Source of the DNA: Gammaproteobacteria bacterium
GTDB lineage: Bacteria; Pseudomonadota; Gammaproteobacteria; Pseudomonadales; Azotimanducaceae_A
Reading direction: 5' to 3'
DNA length: 64,000 bases
NCBI GenBank assembly: GCA_012960755.1
Contig: DUAT01000057.1
Span: 668,595 to 732,594 of the forward strand
In this document: positions 46,819 through 56,746 of the stretch, piece by piece
Position numbering within the stretch: position 1 is the stretch's first letter
How the letters are laid out: each line of letters begins with the position of its first letter
The notes under the pieces: generated by a model
Told to the model about the DNA's origin: nothing
Seen by the model: only the letters and a program-made list of their open reading frames with translations
Database searches by the model: none
Translations under genes and position numbers: made by a program

Positions 46819-48465
46819 TCAGGCAAGTACAAAACCTTCATAACCGTTTCTCGCCACCGCGTCGCACCTGTCCCGATAGGCACCGACGCCACCCACATAA
46901 GGCATGAACACCCGCGACTTGCCAGGAATATTCGCCCCGAGATACCAGGAGTTACAGCTCGGTGTGGTCAGCATGGTATTGCTCGCGACCTGATTGACAT
47001 GCTCTACCCAGCGCTCCTGTGCTTGCGGTTCTGCCTCAATGGTGGAAATGCCATTGGCATTCAGGTGAGCAATACAACTGGCTATCCAATCACAGTGCTG
47101 TTCAATCGAGACCATCATATTAGAGAGGACAGATGGGCTACCGGGTCCAGTGACAGTAAACAGATTAGGGAAACCTGCAATCTGCAGCCCGAGGTAGCTT
47201 TTCGGCCCGGCATGCCAGTGATCCTTAAGGGCTTCACCATCGCGACCGCGAATATTTACGCTGTTTATCGCGCCAGTCATGGCGTCAAAGCCGGTGGCGT
47301 AGATCAATATATCAAAATCGTACTGACCAGCCGAGGTGGCAATGCCGGTTTTGTTAATAGAGTCAATCTGTTCTTTACGCAGGTCGACAAGCACCACGTT
47401 GTCCTGGTTAAAGGCTTCGTAGTAACCAATGTCAACCACCTGTCTCTTACAACCAATGGGGTAGCCCCGAGGCATAAGCGCCTGAGCTGTGTCCTGATCA
47501 TCAACCACATCTCGCACATATTGACGGTACAGGTCACAGGCCATCTCGTTCGCGGCGAGATCCACACCCACATCAGCGTAACGTCTAAGGGAGGTCAGAC
47601 CCTCTTTTGCCAATCGTTGCAGGCGCTCTGCTTCGTCACAATCCCCGATCTTATCGGTACCCACTTCCTGCAGTCGCCCCATGACGCCATACAACGCCAT
47701 GCCTGCAAATGATTCACGCTGGGCAGCGCGTATCTCGGCATAACGCGATTTGATGTCACCCCGAAACTCATCATCCAGCGGTTGATTGCCAGCGGGAAAC
47801 GTGTAGACAGGTGTGCGTTGAAATATCGTGAGCTGCTCGGCTGTCTCTGCGATGACAGGGATGGACTGCACCGCTGATGAACCGGCACCGATAATCCCCA
47901 CTCGCTGGCCGGTAAAATCAACCTTCTCGTGAGGCCACAGGCCAGTGTGCATGACTCTGCCCTCATAGCTGTTCCGGCCGTCAATATCAGGCCAGTTAGG
48001 CACAGACAGGCAGCCAGTGGCCATAATAAAAAATCTCGCCGCATACTCCCTGCAAGTATCGCCACTACTGGTTTCTACCCGCCAGCAGGCTTCGGATTCG
48101 TCGAATGTGGCGGCACTCACCCGGGTATTGAATTCGATATCACGACGCAGGTCATAGCGATCTGCGACATGATTCGCGTAGGTTAGAATCTCGGGCTGCG
48201 CCGCCATCAGTTCCTGCCAGTCCCAGGATTGCTCAAGCTCCGGGTCAAAACTGTAGGAATACTCGATAGTGGGTATATCGCAACGTGCACCGGGGTAGCG
48301 ATTCCAGTACCAGGTACCGCCGATATCACTTCCCTGTTCGAGTACTCGAAAACTGACGCCCAGGGACCTGAGTTTTTGTACAAGGTACATACCGGAGAAT
48401 CCAGCACCTACCACCAGTACATCTAGTATCGGGTCCTGATTTTCGCTGGAATTTGATTCTGTCAT
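46819..48465 (-). CDS. Flavin-containing monooxygenase (cyclohexanone monooxygenase-like)
   Basis: A 548-residue paralogue of its downstream neighbour, closest in pattern to cyclohexanone/steroid monooxygenases. FAD site VVGAGFSGMYLVQKLRSLG, GGTWYWNRYPGARCDIP, fingerprint YEGRVMHTGLWP (tyrosine in place of the usual phenylalanine) and NADP site GIIGAGSSAVQSIP. Substrates are probably cyclic or long-chain ketones. ATG start; divergent from the SDR at 48654 with a palindrome-rich intergenic region. Confidence 0.92.
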   Translation of the reverse strand: MTESNSSENQDPILDVLVVGAGFSGMYLVQKLRSLGVSFRVLEQGSDIGGTWYWNRYPGARCDIPTIEYSYSFDPELEQSWDWQELMAAQPEILTYANHVADRYDLRRDIEFNTRVSAATFDESEACWRVETSSGDTCREYAARFFIMATGCLSVPNWPDIDGRNSYEGRVMHTGLWPHEKVDFTGQRVGIIGAGSSAVQSIPVIAETAEQLTIFQRTPVYTFPAGNQPLDDEFRGDIKSRYAEIRAAQRESFAGMALYGVMGRLQEVGTDKIGDCDEAERLQRLAKEGLTSLRRYADVGVDLAANEMACDLYRQYVRDVVDDQDTAQALMPRGYPIGCKRQVVDIGYYEAFNQDNVVLVDLRKEQIDSINKTGIATSAGQYDFDILIYATGFDAMTGAINSVNIRGRDGEALKDHWHAGPKSYLGLQIAGFPNLFTVTGPGSPSVLSNMMVSIEQHCDWIASCIAHLNANGISTIEAEPQAQERWVEHVNQVASNTMLTTPSCNSWYLGANIPGKSRVFMPYVGGVGAYRDRCDAVARNGYEGFVLA

Positions 48466-48600
48466 CGCAACTACACTGATTGAATTGATTGTTGATAAAA
48501 TTTATCTCGTCAGAGTATAAGGACGCGGGATTACGGAGTCGAGTTACAGTAATCGTGTTTATATACGTTGATACACGTTGATTAAGTATACTGTTCCGAA

Positions 48601-48615
48601 ATTCACAGTGTGAAT
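48601..48615. promoter_or_regulatory. Candidate operator: perfect 15-bp palindrome
   Basis: ATTCACAGTGTGAAT is a perfect 7-1-7 palindrome 38 bp before the SDR ATG. It is preceded by two direct copies of ACGTTGAT (48565-48572 and 48575-48582) spaced one helical turn apart. It sits in the divergent region between the monooxygenase and SDR genes, so it could control both. No regulator gene is adjacent. Confidence 0.5.
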
Positions 48616-48653
48616 GATGTTCATCATGTTCACGAAAAGGAGCAGCCAAAACC

Positions 48654-49454
48654 ATGCAGGACCTGAAAGGTAAAGTCGCCGTTGTGACCGGTGCATCCCG
48701 CGGCATTGGTAAGGGTATCGCAGAAGGTCTGGGTGAGCATGGTGCTACCGTGTACGTCACCGGGCGCAGCAGTCGTTCTCAGCACCCTCCAGGCAAGCTG
48801 ACCATTGAAGCGACCGCTGCAGCAGTCACCGAATTTGGCGGTAAAGGTATCCCGGTAAGAGTGGATCACAACAACGATGCCGAGGTGCGCAGCTTGTTCG
48901 AACAGGTTGAACGTGAGCAGCATCGGCTCGATATTCTGGTCAATAACGTCTACCAGATCCCGAATCCCCCGGCACTGACGGGTGGATTCTGGGAACATCC
49001 TATCTCAGTCTGGGACGACCAGTGCGGTGTTGGCTTGCGGGGATACTATGTCGCATCAGTTCTGGGCGCGCCCATGATGGTGAGACAGCGTAGCGGTCTG
49101 ATTGTGAATATCTCGTCAAGAGGTGGGCGGGGCTACGTATTCAGCACATCCTACGGTGTGGGTAAGGCCGGTGTCGATCGAATGGCAGAGGATTTCGCCA
49201 AAGAACTAAGAGAATATAACTGCGTGGCGTTGTCCCTGTCACCGTCGAAAGTAAAAACAGAATTCATCCTGGAGCAGGTAGCGTCAGGTAAAATGCCACC
49301 TTTGGATCCTGAAGTTGCACAGTCCGTGCGTTTTTCAGGACGCGTCATTGCTGCCCTGGCTATGGACGACAACGTTATTGCAAAAACCGGCGGGATCTAC
49401 ACGGTGAACGAGATCGCCGACGAATACGAGGTGACAGATCCTGACAGGGAGTAG
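48654..49454 (+). CDS. SDR family oxidoreductase
   Basis: A 266-residue classical SDR. Cofactor motif TGASRGIGKG at residues 13-22, NNVY in place of NNAG, active-site serine in NISSRGG and Y-x3-K in TSYGVGKAG. The domain arrangement is like DHRS1. It is divergent from the monooxygenase pair and probably supplies or removes ketone substrates for them, which is inference. ATG start with AAGGAG eleven bases upstream. Convergent with the RND pump gene, the two sharing a terminator-like hairpin. Confidence 0.88.
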   Translation: MQDLKGKVAVVTGASRGIGKGIAEGLGEHGATVYVTGRSSRSQHPPGKLTIEATAAAVTEFGGKGIPVRVDHNNDAEVRSLFEQVEREQHRLDILVNNVYQIPNPPALTGGFWEHPISVWDDQCGVGLRGYYVASVLGAPMMVRQRSGLIVNISSRGGRGYVFSTSYGVGKAGVDRMAEDFAKELREYNCVALSLSPSKVKTEFILEQVASGKMPPLDPEVAQSVRFSGRVIAALAMDDNVIAKTGGIYTVNEIADEYEVTDPDRE

Positions 49455-49470
49455 CCCTGGCAGGCTGTTA

Positions 49471-49504
49471 GGGAACCTCTGACTAGGTAAAATCAGAGGT
49501 TCCC
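49471..49504. terminator. Shared 12-bp hairpin at convergent gene ends
   Basis: GGGAACCTCTGA (49471-49482) and TCAGAGGTTCCC (49493-49504) pair perfectly across a 10-nt loop. It overlaps the stop codon and last codons of the RND pump and lies just after the SDR. No T-tract is present on either strand, so it may protect 3' ends or act as a weak bidirectional terminator. Confidence 0.5.
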
Positions 49505-52500
49505 GAGACTCCCGGCACACCCTTGATACGTTCCCGCAACCCCTGTACCAACAGGTAAAACACTGGTATCAGCAGCGTACCCAACAGGGTGGCAGCCAAC
49601 ATTCCTGCCAACACCGTGACCCCCAGTGAAACTCGACTTGCTGCACCAGCACCGGTTGCAAACACAAGCGGTAAAACTCCCAGCACAAACGAAAAAGCTG
49701 TCATTAACACAGCCCTGAAGCGAAGTCGCGCGGCGTTTGTCGCAGCACTCAAAATACTCTCCCCCGATGACCGGAGATCCATGGCGAACTCTACAATGAG
49801 TATGGCTGTTTTTGTCGACAAACCGATTAGAAGTACCAGCCCAACCTGCGCATAGATGTTGTTAGCCATTCCGACCAGGTAAAGCGCCAGTATCGCACCG
49901 AACAAGGCCAACGGAACTGCACCGATTACCGAAAAAGGAATCGACCAGCTCTCGTACTGAGCAACTAAAAACAGGTAGACAAAGATAATCGCCAGAGCCA
50001 TCAGTATCGGTGCAATATCACCAGCCTCAATCTCTTGACGTGATTGGCCTGCCCAGTCATAGACATAACCGGCAGGCAGATTTTCAGCCAGTGCCTGCAT
50101 TGCCGATATGGCCTCACCGCTGGAATGACCTGCGGTTGATTGGCCAGTAATGCTCGCACTTCGATAAAGATTAAAGTGATTGATGCTGCTCGGTCCGAGG
50201 ATTGGTTGAAGTGAACCAAGGGTACTCAATGGCACCATATCCCCATCGGTGTTTCGAACATAGTAGTGCCTCAAGTCCAACGGTTCGGCACGAAACTCAC
50301 CTTCTGCCTGGATCATCACCCGATAGGTACGACCAAACTGATTAAAGTCGTTGATGTACAACGATCCCAGTTGACCCTGCAATGTCAGGAATACATCGCT
50401 GAGCGCGACACCCTGCGCTTTTGCCTTATTGCGATCTATCTCGATAAAGTACTGCGGTACATTAGCGCGGAAGGTGCTGAACACTCGGCTTAAGGTTGGG
50501 TCCTGATTCGCATCATATATCAATCCATTCATGATTTGCGCCAGCAAGGCTGGATCACGACCCTCACTGTCCTGAAGCCTGAACTCGAACCCGGAACTGG
50601 TTCCCAGGCCAGGAATGGGAGGCGGGTTAAAGACCATGATCTGGGCATCCGGCATGCTCCAGAGCTGGCCCATTAACCTGTAAATAATGCTTCGCAGACT
50701 CAGGCTCGGATCAGTCCGCTCCTCCCAGTCCTTTAAGACAATAATCGCCAAACCATTGTTCGAAGCGGGGCCGCCTAAGAGCGAAGAACCTGCCACTGTA
50801 ATAATATCAGTTACCGCCGGGTCAGCTAAAACAGTTCTGGTGATTTTTTCCATGACCCTTTCGGTACGATTCGTGGATGCCGCGTCGGGTAACTGGACGT
50901 CAACAAAAAGATATCCCTGGTCTTCACCGGGAACAAATGATGTCGGCACAGATGACATTAACCAGCCGGTTGCAATGAAAAGAACAAGCGCGAACAATCC
51001 AAACCGACCCGCGCGACTTAACAGGCCACCCACAACCAAGGTATAGCCACTTGTCAGTCGGCTAATCCCAACTTCAATAAACGTCAGGGCTCTTATCGGT
51101 TTCATCCCTCCTCCTAACAGCACGCTGCACAATGCGGGGCTCAGGGTCAGAGCATTGACAGACGAAATAAGCACCGCAAAGGAAATGGTGACAGAAAACT
51201 GTTTGTACAGCTCACCAGTGATGCCCGGCATAAATGCCACAGGAACAAAAACAGCCATCAATACCAGTGTGGTCGCAATTATTGGACCTGTCACCTGTTG
51301 CATCGCCTTTTCAACAGCCTGTTTGATGGGCAGTTTTTCCTCTTTCAGGATACGCTCAACGTTTTCGATCACTATGATTGCATCATCAACAACGATACCG
51401 ATGGCCAGCACCAGGCCAAATAACGTGATGGTGTTGATGGAGTAGCCCATGACATTCATGAACGCGAAGGTACCGATCAGTGAAACGGGAATCGCAATAG
51501 CAGGGATAAGAGTTGCCCGCAAGTTTTGTAAAAACAAAAAAACCACCAGAATCACCAGCGCCACTGCCTGGAACAGGGTGACAATGACTTCGTTTATCGA
51601 TCGCTCGATAAACTTTGTGGTGTCAAAAGGTATGTCGTAGTGTAATCCATCAGGGAATCTGGTCGCCAGTTGCGCCATCTCTGCCTTAACCAGTCTGGCC
51701 ACCTGGCCCGCGTTAGCCTCCGGCAGTTGATAGATCACCAGAAATGCCGTGTCTCGGTTGTTTCGCCTGGCGGCAATCCCATAATCCTGGGATGCTAATT
51801 CAATCCGTGCAACATCTGCCAGACGCACAAAGTTACCATCCCGCCTGGCACGCAGAATGGTCTGGCCAAACTCTTCAGGAGTTCTGAGACGACCCTGGGC
51901 CTGGATCGAATATTCAAACTGCTGATTCGCTGGCGACGGACTCGCACCTAACTTGCCTGCCGCGACAATCAGGTTTTGTTCTCTTAAACTGGCCTGGACA
52001 TCTCCAACGGTGATCCCCAACGAGGACATCTTGTCTGGCCGCATCCATATGCGCATGGAATAGGTTTTTTCTCCCATCACTGTGGCCGCTGCGATCCCCG
52101 GAATGCGGCCTAGTGGCTCCGTGAGGTAGTTAGTCACATAGTTGCTCAGGAAAATATCGTCAATCGCATCCGTTTCGGAATACAGCGTAATACCCATGAG
52201 CATACTGCTGGATTGTTTCTTGACGGCGACACCCTGTCGCTTTACTTCCTCAGGCAGTGAATTCTCTGCAAGGGATACGCGGTTTTGTACATTCACCTGT
52301 GCCTGGTTTGAGTCGGTGCCGACCTTGAAATAAACCGTGATGTTGGCACTTCCATTGTTGGAAGACGTGGATTCGATATACATCATGTCTTCCACCCCAT
52401 TGAGCTGCTCTTCGATGGGACGGACGACTGACTCTTCGACAACCTGCGCACTTGCGCCAGGATACACCGTGGTAACCTGCACCTGGGGTGGAGTAATTTC

Positions 52501-52611
52501 CGGATACATATTGACCGGTAGCAGAACCATCGAAATCAGACCGGCGATGGTGATAACAATGGATATTACAAATGCAAACTTGGGTCGATGGATAAAGACC
52601 TTGGAGATCAT
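49483..52611 (-). CDS. RND efflux pump, inner membrane permease
   Basis: A 1042-residue AcrB/MexB-type hydrophobe-amphiphile transporter. Twelve helices and two large periplasmic loops. The proton-relay aspartates are visible in GIVVDDAIIVIENVERI in helix 4, and the family opening ISKVFIHRPKFAFVISIVITIAG is clear. It exports drugs, detergents or bile-like compounds together with the adaptor gene directly upstream; an outer membrane TolC partner is not encoded here. ATG start. Its last codons lie in a hairpin. Confidence 0.95.
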   Translation of the reverse strand: MISKVFIHRPKFAFVISIVITIAGLISMVLLPVNMYPEITPPQVQVTTVYPGASAQVVEESVVRPIEEQLNGVEDMMYIESTSSNNGSANITVYFKVGTDSNQAQVNVQNRVSLAENSLPEEVKRQGVAVKKQSSSMLMGITLYSETDAIDDIFLSNYVTNYLTEPLGRIPGIAAATVMGEKTYSMRIWMRPDKMSSLGITVGDVQASLREQNLIVAAGKLGASPSPANQQFEYSIQAQGRLRTPEEFGQTILRARRDGNFVRLADVARIELASQDYGIAARRNNRDTAFLVIYQLPEANAGQVARLVKAEMAQLATRFPDGLHYDIPFDTTKFIERSINEVIVTLFQAVALVILVVFLFLQNLRATLIPAIAIPVSLIGTFAFMNVMGYSINTITLFGLVLAIGIVVDDAIIVIENVERILKEEKLPIKQAVEKAMQQVTGPIIATTLVLMAVFVPVAFMPGITGELYKQFSVTISFAVLISSVNALTLSPALCSVLLGGGMKPIRALTFIEVGISRLTSGYTLVVGGLLSRAGRFGLFALVLFIATGWLMSSVPTSFVPGEDQGYLFVDVQLPDAASTNRTERVMEKITRTVLADPAVTDIITVAGSSLLGGPASNNGLAIIVLKDWEERTDPSLSLRSIIYRLMGQLWSMPDAQIMVFNPPPIPGLGTSSGFEFRLQDSEGRDPALLAQIMNGLIYDANQDPTLSRVFSTFRANVPQYFIEIDRNKAKAQGVALSDVFLTLQGQLGSLYINDFNQFGRTYRVMIQAEGEFRAEPLDLRHYYVRNTDGDMVPLSTLGSLQPILGPSSINHFNLYRSASITGQSTAGHSSGEAISAMQALAENLPAGYVYDWAGQSRQEIEAGDIAPILMALAIIFVYLFLVAQYESWSIPFSVIGAVPLALFGAILALYLVGMANNIYAQVGLVLLIGLSTKTAILIVEFAMDLRSSGESILSAATNAARLRFRAVLMTAFSFVLGVLPLVFATGAGAASRVSLGVTVLAGMLAATLLGTLLIPVFYLLVQGLRERIKGVPGVSGTSDFT

Positions 52612-52631
52612 TGTCTGGCCCTGTTAGTTCT

Positions 52632-53813
52632 TCAAGGTAAAATTGTGCCCGATAACTTGTCCACGGTTTTGTCAATGGGACTAACGACAACACCTGGCCG
52701 CACCTTCTGCAGACCCTCAATAATGATGCGCTCACCATCCTGCAACCCGGTTTCTACGGCCCACATGGCATTGATTCGACGTTCGAGCTTTATCACCCGG
52801 GCAACAACCTTGTTCTCTGCATCGACCACCAGTACAAATGTGCCTTGCTGGTTTTTCTGTACTGCTACCTGCGGTATCAGGGACATGGGCTTCTTATCCT
52901 GACCTTCTATCATTAACGTGACGAACAGGCCCGGCAACACCAGCCCATCAGGATTGGGAAACTCGGCTCGTAAACCAATGGTACCCATACTTTCATCAAT
53001 ACTAGTATCCGCAAAATTAATCGTTCCGGTCTCGGCATACTGGGTATCGTTGGGCAGTCGTAAAGTCAGTTCAGCAACCCCCTCTTCACCTTGCTGCTGT
53101 ACATTCTGTAAATAAGTGAGATAGCGACCTTCGTCCAGTTGAAAGCTGACATTGATCGGGTCTACGGCGTTGATGGTTGCAAGCGCATTGCTCTGGGGTC
53201 CCACGATACTCCCCACATCATAGTTTGCCTTACCGATCCTACCCGCAAAGGGTGCCCTGATCTCTGTAAACGCCAAGTTAAGGGTTGCTTTTTCGACTGA
53301 TGCCCTGGCTGATTGAACCGCAGCGTTTGCCTGGGTTGCCGTCGTAACCAGTTTGTCCAAATCAGCCTGGGAGATGAAACCCGTTCTTGACAATTCTTCG
53401 CCGCGTTTGAGATTGCGGCTCGCATTTTCGGCACCCACTGTACTGCTGGATACTTCAGCTTCCACCTTGGTGAGCGATGCCTGGTATTCTACCGGGTCAA
53501 TCTTGAACAGGAGCTGGTCTTTCTCAACCAGGGTTCCTTCCTTGAACTCACGTTTAATCAATTCACCTTCGACTCTCGCCTGGATATCGGCAGACTGGTA
53601 AGCCTCGGTCCGGGCAACAAATTCCAGGTATACGCCTACCTCCTCAGAACTTACGACGTAGACAGAAACCGCTGGTGCTGCTGTTTCAATCTGCTCTGTT
53701 TCATTACTGCAGCCCATCATCAAGCCGACAGCAAGTGAGAGCAACAATGCCCGGGCGGGTACTTTTTGATTTATTTGGTTAGCAGCACAGGTATTGTCTT
53801 CAGAAATCCGCAC
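52632..53813 (-). CDS. RND efflux pump, periplasmic adaptor lipoprotein
   Basis: A 393-residue AcrA-type membrane fusion protein. GTG 53813, preceded by AGGGAAG, is the best start; the lipobox LMMGC places the lipidated cysteine at 35. The lipoyl halves (YQSADIQARVEGELIKREFKEGTLVEKDQLLFKIDP and FTEIRAPFAGRIGKANYDVGSIV) flank a coiled-coil hairpin (about residues 110-165), then a beta-barrel domain. 20 bp upstream of the permease gene. No local regulator is seen. Confidence 0.94.
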   Translation of the reverse strand: MRISEDNTCAANQINQKVPARALLLSLAVGLMMGCSNETEQIETAAPAVSVYVVSSEEVGVYLEFVARTEAYQSADIQARVEGELIKREFKEGTLVEKDQLLFKIDPVEYQASLTKVEAEVSSSTVGAENASRNLKRGEELSRTGFISQADLDKLVTTATQANAAVQSARASVEKATLNLAFTEIRAPFAGRIGKANYDVGSIVGPQSNALATINAVDPINVSFQLDEGRYLTYLQNVQQQGEEGVAELTLRLPNDTQYAETGTINFADTSIDESMGTIGLRAEFPNPDGLVLPGLFVTLMIEGQDKKPMSLIPQVAVQKNQQGTFVLVVDAENKVVARVIKLERRINAMWAVETGLQDGERIIIEGLQKVRPGVVVSPIDKTVDKLSGTILP

Positions 53814-53967
53814 TAAACTTCCCTGTTTTACATTTGTTATAAAATCATAAACCACTTCTACACAACTTTATATCGTTTTAGACACTATACAACTCGATAA
53901 CATCGGTGATATGCAAAACTGGCCCTGTGATCCATGTTCAGACAGTGGGTTAGTGACGCTGCACGGA

Positions 53968-53996
53968 TTGACAAGCGCCACGAATTTCCGTTATTT
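53968..53996 (+). promoter_or_regulatory. Probable promoter of the M20-type hydrolase gene
   Basis: A perfect TTGACA (53968-53973) is followed, 17 bp later, by TTATTT (53991-53996), continuing as TTATTTATAC. Transcription would begin shortly before the ATG at 54040, and the position favours that ATG over the longer frame from 53911. Confidence 0.5.
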
Positions 53997-54039
53997 ATAC
54001 CTCTTCACACGCAATTTCTGTGTACCCGGTATCCACTCA

Positions 54040-55263
54040 ATGGAAAACCTATCGATAAACAGCGAACGACTCTGGCAATCCATCATGGAAATGGCCGAAA
54101 TAGGTGCGACTGAAAAAGGCGGTTGCGCCAGGCTCGCGTTAACAGACCTGGACAAGCAGGCACGCGACCTTCTGGTTCAGTGGTGCAGAGAGGCTAAGTG
54201 CAAGATCGAAGTGGATGAAATGGGCAATATTTTCTCCACACGACCAGGAAAAGTAAAAAATCAGCCTGTGATGACAGGCAGCCATCTGGACACCCAGCCA
54301 ACCGGTGGAAAATTCGATGGTGTTTATGGCGTCTTGTCCGGTCTGGAAGTTATTCGAACTCTAAACGACCACCAGATAGAAACCAGCCATCCGATCCAAC
54401 TCGTTGTCTGGACTAACGAAGAAGGTTCGCGCTTTCAACCAGCCATGGTTGGTTCGGGCGTTGTCGCCGGGGCCTTCGAACTCAATGATATATACGATTG
54501 CCGTGACGCTGACGGGCTAAGGTTTGTAGACGAACTCAGCAGAATTGATTACAAGGGCAATAAACCTGCGACCATCCCAAATGCCAGGGCTTATATTGAA
54601 GTGCATATTGAACAAGGTCCTATCCTCGAAGACGCAAACGACCTGATTGGGGTAGTAACCCACCAGCAAGGGATACGCTGGTATACCGTCACGGTAACCG
54701 GAAAAGAGTCCCACGCAGGCACCACACCCATGCCGATCCGTCAGGACGCGTTGATGGCTGCCGCCGAGATAGCACTAAAAGTGAAGTCAATCGCCGAAGT
54801 AAATACACCGTCCGGATGCGGCACAGTGGGAATGTTTGATTGCTATCCAGGTTCACCCAATACCATTCCAGGTAAAGTTGTTTTTTCTGTCGACCTGCGA
54901 CATCCAGACAACGCCACCCTGGAAGAGATGGAACAGCAGTTAATAAACTTTACAAAAACACTTTCCAATCAATGTGACACCCGTGTTGATGGTTATTGGA
55001 AATACCCAGCCAGGGCATTCGATGAGAACTGCGTCGAAGCAGTACACAAGGTTGTGCAAAATCTCGGTTTCCCCTACCAGAAGATGATCACCGGGGCTGG
55101 TCACGATGCCAGCTATATGGCACAGGTCATTCCCACATCAATGATTTTCATCCCTTGTAAGGATGGTATCAGCCACAACGAGGTGGAACATGCCACCATG
55201 GATCACTGTGCTGCAGGATGCCAGGTGCTGTTACATACTCTGCTGGAGATTTCTCAGAGTTGA
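54040..55263 (+). CDS. Zn-dependent amidohydrolase (M20; carbamoylase/allantoate amidohydrolase)
   Basis: A 407-residue di-metal hydrolase of the N-carbamoyl-L-amino acid / allantoate / ureidoglycolate family. Metal ligands appear in GSHLDTQPTGGKFDGVYG, TNEEGSRF and HIEQGPILE, and the late GAGHDASYMAQ is the family signature. It hydrolyses ureido or amide bonds, releasing ammonia. I chose ATG 54040, which fits the family length; the longer frame would include the promoter. The end overlaps the convergent oxidase gene by ten bases. The neighbouring DAO oxidase may act in the same nitrogen-compound pathway. Confidence 0.88.
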   Translation: MENLSINSERLWQSIMEMAEIGATEKGGCARLALTDLDKQARDLLVQWCREAKCKIEVDEMGNIFSTRPGKVKNQPVMTGSHLDTQPTGGKFDGVYGVLSGLEVIRTLNDHQIETSHPIQLVVWTNEEGSRFQPAMVGSGVVAGAFELNDIYDCRDADGLRFVDELSRIDYKGNKPATIPNARAYIEVHIEQGPILEDANDLIGVVTHQQGIRWYTVTVTGKESHAGTTPMPIRQDALMAAAEIALKVKSIAEVNTPSGCGTVGMFDCYPGSPNTIPGKVVFSVDLRHPDNATLEEMEQQLINFTKTLSNQCDTRVDGYWKYPARAFDENCVEAVHKVVQNLGFPYQKMITGAGHDASYMAQVIPTSMIFIPCKDGISHNEVEHATMDHCAAGCQVLLHTLLEISQS

Positions 55264-56546
55264 CCGTCACTTGATATGGCATCTATTTCACGTTGTATTT
55301 TAACGTCCTCATACCGCCTGGGGTGAAAGTATCTGGCATAACCAGGCAATGACGTGTTGTCCATATCATTCATATAGTCCGCGCAAAGTTCACCGGCACT
55401 GCAGGCAGACATAGTGCCATAGCCAGAGAGCGCTCCAACCACATGCAAGCCCTCAATCTCGAGGGGCCCGATTATCGGCCAGTTTTCCCTGGTTCGCGTG
55501 TAGTACCCGGAAAAGTGGCTGATGGGCGTTGGTACCCGGGCTACATATTGTTCAAGCGAGGGAACAAAGCGGCTTGCGCCCCTGAGGACAATATCTGCAA
55601 ATTCCGGATTGCTGCCGGGGTCCCATGATGCTTTCTCTGGCTGTCGATTAAATGCCCAGCCTAATTTAATCTGGTTGCGGCCTTCCGGCTTTATATGCAG
55701 TCCGGGAGGAAACTCGGCCAGCAAATGGGCATATTCCTTGTCACCCACCATCATCAGCCTTTCTTCGTCAGTCCAGCGGAGGTATTGGGAATCCGCAAAG
55801 ATCGAAAATGGCATATCAAGGGGAACTGCATTTGCCGGGTCGGGAATAACAATTTTATGCTGCAGATAATTTTCTACTCTTAGCTCGACCCCCAGCATGC
55901 TTGCTAGTTCGCCGATGAATGGACCGGCCGCTATCACCAGCTGTTGGGTAGAAATTTTATCACCATTGGCAAGAGACATATTGAAACCCGACCCTGGCCC
56001 CTGGCTTACACCTTCGATTCGTGCTTGCCTGAATACCACGCCTGCTTTTCTTGCTTTGCCCAGTAACAAAGACCCAAGCGCGTTCACATCAAGGACACCG
56101 GCCCGCTTCACATGCACAACCTGGTTAACAGAATCTGCAAGATAAGGCTTGCTGTATGCCAGGAGTTCCCTGTCTGTAATCCTTACCAGATAATTACTCG
56201 GTTCCTTCTCTTGTCCATCAGTAGTTTCGCCATAAGAAGTTTCATATGACGAAGGAAATAATTCTGCCTTGTGTTCGCTGATGAAGTCGTAGCCAATTTC
56301 ACGCATCTCAAATGCATCGCCTGCCTGTAACTCATGCATTAAATCCAGGCTATGGGTCACGAACTCTGTCATGCACGCATGGGGCCAGTAGTTACGGTAG
56401 TTTTCTCCCGACTTACTGGTTGTGAAAGACATCGGAAGAAACCGATCGAGTAGAACGATATCCTTCTGCCCATACTTAACACTAAGGTAGTAGGCTGTGG
56501 CGATTCCGGCCAGGCCTGCACCACAAATGACTGTTTGGTTCTCCAT
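55254..56546 (-). CDS. FAD-dependent oxidoreductase (DAO family)
   Basis: A 430-residue flavoprotein with the N-terminal dinucleotide site VICGAGLAGIATAYYLS and a second strand ending in LLDRF. The DAO-type C-terminal region contains FSGYYTRTRENWPIIGP and VGALSGYGTMSACSAGELC. Relatives oxidise secondary amines such as sarcosine, dimethylglycine or D-amino acids with oxygen or an electron carrier. ATG start at 56546. Pairing with the amidohydrolase suggests use of an amine or ureido compound, though they are convergent, not an operon. Confidence 0.87.
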   Translation of the reverse strand: MENQTVICGAGLAGIATAYYLSVKYGQKDIVLLDRFLPMSFTTSKSGENYRNYWPHACMTEFVTHSLDLMHELQAGDAFEMREIGYDFISEHKAELFPSSYETSYGETTDGQEKEPSNYLVRITDRELLAYSKPYLADSVNQVVHVKRAGVLDVNALGSLLLGKARKAGVVFRQARIEGVSQGPGSGFNMSLANGDKISTQQLVIAAGPFIGELASMLGVELRVENYLQHKIVIPDPANAVPLDMPFSIFADSQYLRWTDEERLMMVGDKEYAHLLAEFPPGLHIKPEGRNQIKLGWAFNRQPEKASWDPGSNPEFADIVLRGASRFVPSLEQYVARVPTPISHFSGYYTRTRENWPIIGPLEIEGLHVVGALSGYGTMSACSAGELCADYMNDMDNTSLPGYARYFHPRRYEDVKIQREIDAISSDGQL

Positions 56547-56746
56547 TGCCCTGGTTCACTCCCAATACAACCTACCCTGGCTTCCGGGTTGTAATTTCTG
56601 AGTTGTAACATTGTCTTACAAACCGTCGTACAAATCACTTACGGATGCAATGCAACGGTGACCCTTTTTTCTCAGGATGCTCGTACCGGTTTACGCCGAA
56701 ACTCACAGCCAGTACACTCGAAAAAAAACCCAGGCAATTACTACGG

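Noticed and set aside
53911..54039. 43-residue N-terminal extension of the M20 hydrolase
   Set aside because: It would include a strong promoter and exceeds the family length; the ATG at 54040 fits better.
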